This document shows positions 55,984 to 61,928 of a stretch of 61,928 nucleotides of DNA, piece after piece. Source of the DNA: an uncultured Bacteroidota bacterium. GTDB taxonomy: Bacteria; Bacteroidota; Bacteroidia; Flavobacteriales; Flavobacteriaceae. The position numbers and the translations under genes are program-made. The stretch is taken from NCBI GenBank assembly GCA_902598305.1, contig CACKBL010000010.1, forward strand, positions 1 through 61,928. Reading direction: 5' to 3'. Positions within the stretch are counted from its first letter, which is position 1; each line of letters opens with the position of its first letter. A model generated the notes under the pieces. That model was not told the DNA's origin. It made no database searches and worked only from the letters and a program-made list of their open reading frames with translations.

Positions 55984-57921
55984 ATGTACAACAATTTGAG
56001 GTTACAAGAATACACTGTGTTGATATATAGGATACTCCTTGTCCACATAGCCTATCTTTTGTTAAGGGTCTTATTTGTTTTTTTTAACAATGATATAGTT
56101 CAAGTTTATGACTTAGAAAATTTTTTCTATCTAAGTATCTTAGGTCTTAGATTTGATAGCTCTGCAATAGCATACTCGAATTTATTATTCATTTTTTTTT
56201 CAGTCCTTCCATTATCATTTTTAAGGGAGAAGAAGCACCAATTTATTTCTGCTCTAATATACTTCATATCCAACAGTTTTTTTTTAATCCTGAATTTTAT
56301 TGATTTTGCATATTATAGATTCAATTTAAACAGGATGATGGGAAATTTTTTAGAATCAATTTCTCAGGAAAGCAATAAATTAACATTAATCTTTCATTTT
56401 TTGTTCCGATACTTGAATCTTCTCTTACTTTTTTTTCTTTTTTTACTTATTTGGATTGCTTTATATAGGTTGGTTAAAATAAGGGAAGTAAAAATTGAAA
56501 ATAATAAAATGTATTACCTAAGTTCAATTTTTGGACTTCTTATTTCATCTGCTTTAATCGTAATGATGGCGAGAGGAGGGGATTTTAAAAAAAGTACAAG
56601 ACCAATTACACTCATAGATTCAATGGATAATTTATCTAAACCCGTTCATTCGGATGTAGTATTGAATACAACTTTTACAATAATTCGAACTTGGGGTAAA
56701 AACTCCTTTAAAAAGAGTTTTCGGTTTAATGATTTTGAAATAACAAATCAAGTAAAACCAATTAAAACTTATAATGAAAGAAAAGTTTTAAAAAAACCTA
56801 ACATAGTTATTTTTATTATTGAAAGTATGGGAAGAGAATATTGGGGAGAATTAAATAAAAATAGAAATATTAAAAATTTTGAAAGTTTTACTCCATTTTT
56901 AGATTCGTTATCCAAGCATAGTTTGATATTCCCAAATGCTTTTTCGACAAGCAGAAAATCAATTCATGCTATGCCTTCAATTCTTGCCGGTGTACCGTCG
57001 TTTGAAACAGCATATACTTCCTCATATTATTCTAGACAGAAATTAGAATCTATAGTAAGTATTTCCAATGCTTTAGGTTACGATACTTCGTTTTTGCATG
57101 GAGCAAAAAATGGTTCAATGGGATTTCAAGGTTTTGCAAATACCTTAGGATATGACAATTATTATGGGCGTGATGAATTTAACGATGATAATGAATACGA
57201 CGGGTTTTGGGGAATTTGGGATGAACCTTTCCTTCAATTTTCAAAATCTATTTTAGATAATAAAAATGAACCCTTCCTAGCCACCATATTTACAATAACT
57301 TCGCACGAACCTTATATAATTCCAGTTAAATTTGAGGGTGTGTTTGACAAAGGATATCTTCCTATTCATAAATGTGTTGGATATACTGATTATTCAATAG
57401 GACAGTTTTTTAAAAGTATTGAAAAATCTAGTTGGTTTGAAAATACAATTTTTATTTTCACTTCTGATCACACAAACCAGTCATATTTTAAATACTATCA
57501 AAGTACCGTTAATAGATTTGCTTCGCCTTTACTTATCTATAAAAAAAGCAGTGATTTTAAGGGAACAGATAGCAGATTGGCAAGCCATCTAGATATATAT
57601 CCAACTGTGGCTGAATTGATAGGATATATAAAGCCTTTTAGGAGTTGGGGAAGAAGTTTATTGTCATCCAAAAATGAATCTGCGTTTACAATTAATTATT
57701 TTGGAGGAGGAGCATATTTATCAATGGATGAAAACTTCATTTGTGTTTATGATGGGAATAAAGCAATTGGTTTTTACAACTTATCTGATTTGAACCTTGA
57801 GAAAAATCTAATTCAAAATAAAAATCAGGATATGAAAAGTTTGGAAAAAAAAACAGGGTTATTTCTACAAGATTATTTTAATCGAATCATTAACAATAAA
57901 ATGTATTATAATCCAAACTAG
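55984..57921 (+). CDS. LTA synthase family protein (sulfatase fold)
   Basis: 645-residue membrane protein with five N-terminal helices (about 10-215) and an extracytoplasmic alkaline-phosphatase/sulfatase-type domain. Metal and active-site segments include IVIFIIESMGREYWG near 275, the AFSTSRKSIHAMPSILAG nucleophile region near 320 and FTSDHTNQ near 495. It probably transfers a glycerophosphate or similar group onto an envelope glycan or lipid. Bacteroidota do not make classical lipoteichoic acid, so the true product is unknown. A lipid kinase gene follows without a gap. Confidence 0.85.
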   Translation: MYNNLRLQEYTVLIYRILLVHIAYLLLRVLFVFFNNDIVQVYDLENFFYLSILGLRFDSSAIAYSNLLFIFFSVLPLSFLREKKHQFISALIYFISNSFFLILNFIDFAYYRFNLNRMMGNFLESISQESNKLTLIFHFLFRYLNLLLLFFLFLLIWIALYRLVKIREVKIENNKMYYLSSIFGLLISSALIVMMARGGDFKKSTRPITLIDSMDNLSKPVHSDVVLNTTFTIIRTWGKNSFKKSFRFNDFEITNQVKPIKTYNERKVLKKPNIVIFIIESMGREYWGELNKNRNIKNFESFTPFLDSLSKHSLIFPNAFSTSRKSIHAMPSILAGVPSFETAYTSSYYSRQKLESIVSISNALGYDTSFLHGAKNGSMGFQGFANTLGYDNYYGRDEFNDDNEYDGFWGIWDEPFLQFSKSILDNKNEPFLATIFTITSHEPYIIPVKFEGVFDKGYLPIHKCVGYTDYSIGQFFKSIEKSSWFENTIFIFTSDHTNQSYFKYYQSTVNRFASPLLIYKKSSDFKGTDSRLASHLDIYPTVAELIGYIKPFRSWGRSLLSSKNESAFTINYFGGGAYLSMDENFICVYDGNKAIGFYNLSDLNLEKNLIQNKNQDMKSLEKKTGLFLQDYFNRIINNKMYYNPN

Positions 57922-58803
57922 ATGAAATTAAAAATTCACTTTATTATCAAACTTTCAAACTTAAAAATTGCTGAGAGAATTAAACAAGAGATTAAAATCA
58001 AATTTAGCAGAAACTGGTATCAAGTGAAAGTTACAGAGTCTAGTTTTGAAGGCGAGACAAAAATCTTGGCAAGAGAGGCTGTTCTTGATAAAACAAATTT
58101 GATTGTTGCATGTGGTGGAGATGGAACTATAAATGAAATTCTTAACCAGATAAAAGAAAAAGAAATTAAAATTGCGATAGTTCCAATCGGTTCTGGTAAC
58201 GGGATTGCTAGACATTTTAATATCCCTTTAGATATTTCCAAGTCATTAGATTTAATTTTAAAACAAAATTTTACTAACGTAGACATAGGAAAAGTAAATG
58301 AATCTTTTTTTTTAGGTAATGTTGCTTTTGGATTAGGTGCTGATTTTATTAAAAACTATCAAAAAATAAAATATCAAGGATTATTTGGCTATATCATAGC
58401 ATTCGTAAAAACACTTTTAAATATAAAAGAAAAACACTTTATTATTGATATTGATGGTGAAAGAATCGCAACTAGTCCATTAATCTTAATTGTTTCAAAT
58501 ACAAATCAACAAGGCTATGATTTCACAATCACACCGAAAGCAAAAACAGATGATGGTTTGTTAGATATGGCTATTATTGAAAATTTGTCAAATTTTAAAA
58601 ACATTAAAATCATATTCAAAATAATTTTTGGATTAAAGTTTTATCCTGGAGATATGATTTATAAAAAAATTTCAAGTTTAAATATAATTCCACATAAACC
58701 AATTAAAAATATTCAAATTGATGGTGAAAATTTGAATACAGCAGATATAAATTTTAATATTAAATTATTTAAAAAAAAACTCCAATTGATTAGCCCTAAA
58801 TAG
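57922..58803 (+). CDS. diacylglycerol kinase-like lipid kinase (YegS/DagK family)
   Basis: 293 residues. The ATP-binding GGDGTINEIL is near residue 65 and the PIGSGNGIARHF motif near 91, both typical of the DAGK catalytic domain. It phosphorylates a diacylglycerol or sphingoid base. It abuts the LTA-synthase-like gene, which is interesting because glycerophosphate transfer from phosphatidylglycerol frees diacylglycerol that such a kinase recycles. Confidence 0.9.
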   Translation: MKLKIHFIIKLSNLKIAERIKQEIKIKFSRNWYQVKVTESSFEGETKILAREAVLDKTNLIVACGGDGTINEILNQIKEKEIKIAIVPIGSGNGIARHFNIPLDISKSLDLILKQNFTNVDIGKVNESFFLGNVAFGLGADFIKNYQKIKYQGLFGYIIAFVKTLLNIKEKHFIIDIDGERIATSPLILIVSNTNQQGYDFTITPKAKTDDGLLDMAIIENLSNFKNIKIIFKIIFGLKFYPGDMIYKKISSLNIIPHKPIKNIQIDGENLNTADINFNIKLFKKKLQLISPK

Positions 58804-58843
58804 TTAACTTTAAAATGTTAACCTAAATTTATTTAAGCATCAA

Positions 58844-58975
58844 ATGTTAAACTGGCACAAGAAAATAATGAAAATGGTGATGGATAAATTTGATTTGAGC
58901 GCATATGATATAGCACTTATTGCGTATTTGGAAGGAATTTTAACCGCAATAATCATTTATGAATTTATACTTTAG
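58844..58975 (+). CDS. small protein of 43 residues with C-terminal helix
   Basis: A frame beginning MLNWHKKIMKMVMDKFDLSA and ending in a hydrophobic stretch (about 24-43, IALIAYLEGILTAIIIYEFI). It fills most of the gap between the lipid kinase and the end of murF on the other strand. Basic N-terminus plus one membrane helix suggests a small membrane protein. I recognise no family, and only the ORF and its composition support it. Confidence 0.5.
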   Translation: MLNWHKKIMKMVMDKFDLSAYDIALIAYLEGILTAIIIYEFIL

Positions 58976-60262
58976 TTAGAGTAAGGGAATTACTTTTTCT
59001 AAATTAATTTTTCTTGATCCTTTAAGCAAGATGGTATGACCTATAATCAGATTTTTTTTAATATGTTCCATTAATTCACTTGTTTCATAAAAAAAATGAA
59101 TTCTTTCTGATTTAAATTTGAGTTGATCAAATATTTTTCCTACTAGAAAAATTTTCAAATCTTTATTATCTTTAATAGAATTTAGTACTCTTTCGTGCTC
59201 TACTAAAGAGGTTTTTCCAATTTCGTACATATCCCCTATAATTAATGTTTTATTAACTTCTTTAAATTTCATAAAGGATTGGATTGAAACTTTCATGCTT
59301 GTCGGATTAGCGTTGTATGAATCAACAAAAAGCAGATTATTTTTTGTCTTTATCATTTCTGAACGATTATTTTTCGGGATATAATTTTTAATTCCATTTT
59401 CGATTTGTTCAAAACTTAGGCCAAAATGGATACCCATAGCTATGGATGCATTGATATTTTCAAAGTTATATTCTCCGTATAGATTTGATGTAATTTTTTT
59501 ATTATTAAAAATTACCTCACATGAGTTTCTGTTGGATATAGTATTATTAGTTGAATAATCTGATTTTTTGGATTTACCAAATGAAAAAGTTTGAATTCCT
59601 ATTGATTTTTCTCTTTGAATGCTGTCATCGTTGTTGACTAAAACAATACCCTTTTTTTTTCTTATATATTCATACAACTCACATTTACCTTTTATCACGC
59701 CATTTATCCCTCCAAAACCCTCGAGGTGGGCTTTGCCAAAATTTGTTATGTAGCCAATATTAGGATCCGCTACATTGCATAATAGATCAATTTCACCTAA
59801 GTGATTTGCACCCATTTCGATTATTGCTAAATCTGTTTTTCTATTTATTTCTAGAATAGTTAATGGAACACCAATGTGATTGTTGAAATTGTTTAAGGTA
59901 GATGTCACATTAAATTCCTCAGACAAAACGCTACTAATTAACTCTTTTGATGTCGTTTTTCCATTTGAACCGGTTAAACCAATAACTGGGATATTAAATT
60001 TTGATCTGTGATATTTAGCTAACGCCTGTAAAGTTTCTAAAGCATTTTTTACTTTAATAGCTTTTTTTGATTTATGATTTAGTTTCTCTTCATCATATAT
60101 TACATATGATGCTCCTCGATCTATTGCTTGATCTATAAATAAATTTCCGTTAAAGTTTCGCCCTTTTAAGCAAAAGAATATATTTTTATTTTTTATTGTT
60201 CTAGTGTCGGTAGATATCCCGGAACTGTTCGAAAATAGAGAATGTATGTCATCTATTTCCAT
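58976..60262 (-). CDS. murF: UDP-N-acetylmuramoyl-tripeptide--D-alanyl-D-alanine ligase
   Basis: Adds D-Ala-D-Ala to the UDP-MurNAc tripeptide in the cytosol, with ATP. The Mur ligase P-loop GLTGSNGKTTSKE is at about residues 95-107, and FVDSYNANPTSM near 308 and GANHLGEI near 150 are MurF marks. Length 428 is usual. It follows gldJ by 27 bases, the known Flavobacterial order, and is probably co-transcribed with it. Confidence 0.95.
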   Translation of the reverse strand: MEIDDIHSLFSNSSGISTDTRTIKNKNIFFCLKGRNFNGNLFIDQAIDRGASYVIYDEEKLNHKSKKAIKVKNALETLQALAKYHRSKFNIPVIGLTGSNGKTTSKELISSVLSEEFNVTSTLNNFNNHIGVPLTILEINRKTDLAIIEMGANHLGEIDLLCNVADPNIGYITNFGKAHLEGFGGINGVIKGKCELYEYIRKKKGIVLVNNDDSIQREKSIGIQTFSFGKSKKSDYSTNNTISNRNSCEVIFNNKKITSNLYGEYNFENINASIAMGIHFGLSFEQIENGIKNYIPKNNRSEMIKTKNNLLFVDSYNANPTSMKVSIQSFMKFKEVNKTLIIGDMYEIGKTSLVEHERVLNSIKDNKDLKIFLVGKIFDQLKFKSERIHFFYETSELMEHIKKNLIIGHTILLKGSRKINLEKVIPLL

Positions 60263-60289
60263 AATATAAAAATGATTAATAAATTATAA

Positions 60290-61927
60290 TTAGCCCCTTC
60301 TTTTATGGCGAGCGGATTTCTTTTTTTTGCTTTTAGATCCTAGTCTAGTCATTGCACATCGGAATCCAATATAGTCAGTAGCTATATATTGAGGCAAATA
60401 TCTTCTTTGAGCAGGGTCAAGCCAATATGCACGGTCCTTCCATGAACCACCCTTGTAAACTCTCACTTCATCAGTAATTAACGAAGTTCTTTTTATTGAT
60501 CTATCTTTAGATCTAATTACATTACCATCTTGGTCTTTAGTTACTTTAGGGTGAGTTGGTGCATCATACATCTTAGTCGATTCTGGTCTTCCATCACCTG
60601 GACCGTCGTCAGATCCAAGTTGACCAGCAAATTGACGAGTTGATTCAATGTCACCATCCCTAAAATTCCTATTATCACTTTCAGTAAAATTTTGTCTCAA
60701 AAATGTTTCCTCTTCATCAATTGGAACCTGCTTTAGTTGACCAGGTATTCTTTTAAGAAGAACTTTTCCGTTAGGAAGAGTATCGTAAACTAATTGATCG
60801 GGTTGAATTATTTCAGCTTTTCCATCAGGACCTATAATTTCTTTTAAATAAATGTTACCTCTATAGTAATTAAAGTCATTTGCTTCATCATCAACAATGG
60901 GTCTATAAACATCAGAAACCCATTCTGCGACGTTTCCTGCCATATCATAAACTCCAAAATCGTTTGGTGGATACGCCTTAACTTGAATTGTAATATCGGC
61001 ACCATCATCTGACCAACCGGCAATTCCTCCATAATCTCCTTCACCTAATTTGAAGTTTGCAAGTTGATCTCCCTCGGTTCGTCTATCGCTAGATCTGGTA
61101 TATTCACCACTCCACGGATATTTCTTTTTGCCTCGGTAAGCATTATATGCTCTATCACCAACTAATGCTAATGCAGCATATTCCCATTCGGTCTCTGTTG
61201 GTAGTCTGTATGACGGTAGAAGCAAACCCTTGTCTATGCCAGCATAAACGCTAATAGTGTCTTTTATTTTTCCTTTTTTTCCTGCAATACTGTCAATTTT
61301 TCCACCATAGGTTGCAGATGGGTTCTTTTGGTATGCTCTAGTGTTAAATGTACTGTTCGCATCTACTTGACCTCCTTCAACTTGATTAATACCATATCGG
61401 ACGTCTTTTTCAATGTAAGCTTCTCTTTCTAAAATAAATTCATTCACTCTATCAGTTCTCCATTCAGCGAATTGAACCGCCTGTAACCAATTTACACCTA
61501 CAACCGGATATTCTGCATAAGCAGGATGTCTTAAATAATTTGTAGTCAACTCCTCTACATATCCAAGTTGGTTCCTCCAGACTAATGTGTCTGGGAGGGC
61601 ACCCTCGTATATTTGTTTATATTGGGGGTTATCTTGTGGAAAAACCATTTTTAACCAATCTAGATATTCTAGGTACATAATATTGGTTACTTCAGTTTCG
61701 TCAATGTAAAATGACATAACATGCTGTCTAGTGGGGGTATTATTCCAATCATGCAAAACATCGTCTTGAACTTGACCTTTGGTAAATGTTCCACCTTCAA
61801 TAAATACCAATCCAGGTCCTGTTTCTTGATCTTCATAGTCAATATTATACTGAAAACCGCCTTTTTTGGAATTAATATCCCAACCGGTAGCTCTAGAGGC
61901 ATTATTTTTGCCACATGAAATAATGAG
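60290..61927 (-). CDS. gldJ: gliding motility lipoprotein GldJ, 5' end outside window
   Basis: Outer-membrane lipoprotein needed for gliding and type IX secretion in Flavobacteriia. The frame continues to the window edge and reads LIISCGKNNASRATGWDI, so the lipobox with its Cys is seen and only the start of the signal peptide is missing. The formylglycine-generating-enzyme-like (sulfatase-modifying factor) domain has VFIEGGTFTKGQVQDD, YDMAGNVAEWVSDVY and GGSWKDRAYWLDP, as in GldJ and the related GldK. An extended stretch before the end and the Lys/Arg-rich tail are visible. The catalytic Cys of true FGE is not expected. Confidence 0.93.
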   Translation of the reverse strand, partial: LIISCGKNNASRATGWDINSKKGGFQYNIDYEDQETGPGLVFIEGGTFTKGQVQDDVLHDWNNTPTRQHVMSFYIDETEVTNIMYLEYLDWLKMVFPQDNPQYKQIYEGALPDTLVWRNQLGYVEELTTNYLRHPAYAEYPVVGVNWLQAVQFAEWRTDRVNEFILEREAYIEKDVRYGINQVEGGQVDANSTFNTRAYQKNPSATYGGKIDSIAGKKGKIKDTISVYAGIDKGLLLPSYRLPTETEWEYAALALVGDRAYNAYRGKKKYPWSGEYTRSSDRRTEGDQLANFKLGEGDYGGIAGWSDDGADITIQVKAYPPNDFGVYDMAGNVAEWVSDVYRPIVDDEANDFNYYRGNIYLKEIIGPDGKAEIIQPDQLVYDTLPNGKVLLKRIPGQLKQVPIDEEETFLRQNFTESDNRNFRDGDIESTRQFAGQLGSDDGPGDGRPESTKMYDAPTHPKVTKDQDGNVIRSKDRSIKRTSLITDEVRVYKGGSWKDRAYWLDPAQRRYLPQYIATDYIGFRCAMTRLGSKSKKKKSARHKRRG

Positions 61928-61928
61928 T

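Overview
This window is an AT-rich, gene-dense chromosomal segment of a member of the Bacteroidota, most likely a marine Flavobacteriaceae-type bacterium. The evidence is the gliding/type IX secretion lipoprotein gene gldJ next to murF, the order ftsX - DUF3098 - uppP - truB, the DUF4271 - hemD and DUF4296 - dihydroorotase pairs, a B-type aconitase, mevalonate-pathway genes, and promoter-like sites of the Bacteroidota form TTG-N19-TAnnTTTG. Intergenic gaps are short (none above about 300 bases), gene ends often overlap, and TTG/GTG starts are common. No insertion sequence, phage, CRISPR array or rRNA was seen. Two tRNA genes are present: Gly(TCC) and Val(GAC).

Layout. 1-1.3 kb: end of an esterase-like gene. 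1.4-4.5 kb: ExbB, membrane protein, ExbD, ExbD and an outer-membrane barrel protein. 4.4-13.7 kb, minus strand: rpoN, asnS, an RND/MMPL exporter, frr, pyrH, truB, uppP, DUF3098 and ftsX. 13.8-24.3 kb: leuS, an Lrp regulator, hemD-DUF4271, a dolichol-phosphate-mannose-type glycosyltransferase, dihydroorotase, a DUF4296 lipoprotein, an epimerase, tyrS and a LuxE-like protein. 24.3-32 kb, plus strand: a two-component system, trmB, an alkyltransferase-like protein, Mrp, NifU, GDPD, two mevalonate GHMP enzymes and a degenerate-looking pseudouridine synthase.

31.9-39.4 kb, minus strand, is the most distinctive block: nine tightly coupled genes that join an arsenosugar set (AhpD-like protein, radical SAM ArsS, DUF2064/TIGR04282 transferase, purine nucleoside phosphorylase, DUF547) to a MerT-like membrane protein and three membrane-type glycosyltransferases. 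It reads as a complete 'arsenic nucleoside to sugar phosphate to glycoconjugate' line that lacks only arsM.

39.4-50.3 kb: a VanY-like peptidase, GNAT, tRNA-Gly, two paralogous carboxypeptidase-regulatory-like proteins (the second with an apparent one-base frameshift in a T10 run that detaches its signal peptide), a DUF6702-like protein, an M1 peptidase, TatA, an O-methyltransferase, a PKD/thrombospondin-3-type lipoprotein, an FAD oxidase, alanine dehydrogenase and tRNA-Val. 50.3-61.9 kb: acnB, a VWA plus MoxR-like ATPase pair, an LTA-synthase-like sulfatase-fold protein, a lipid kinase, a 43-residue small ORF, murF and the 5'-truncated gldJ.
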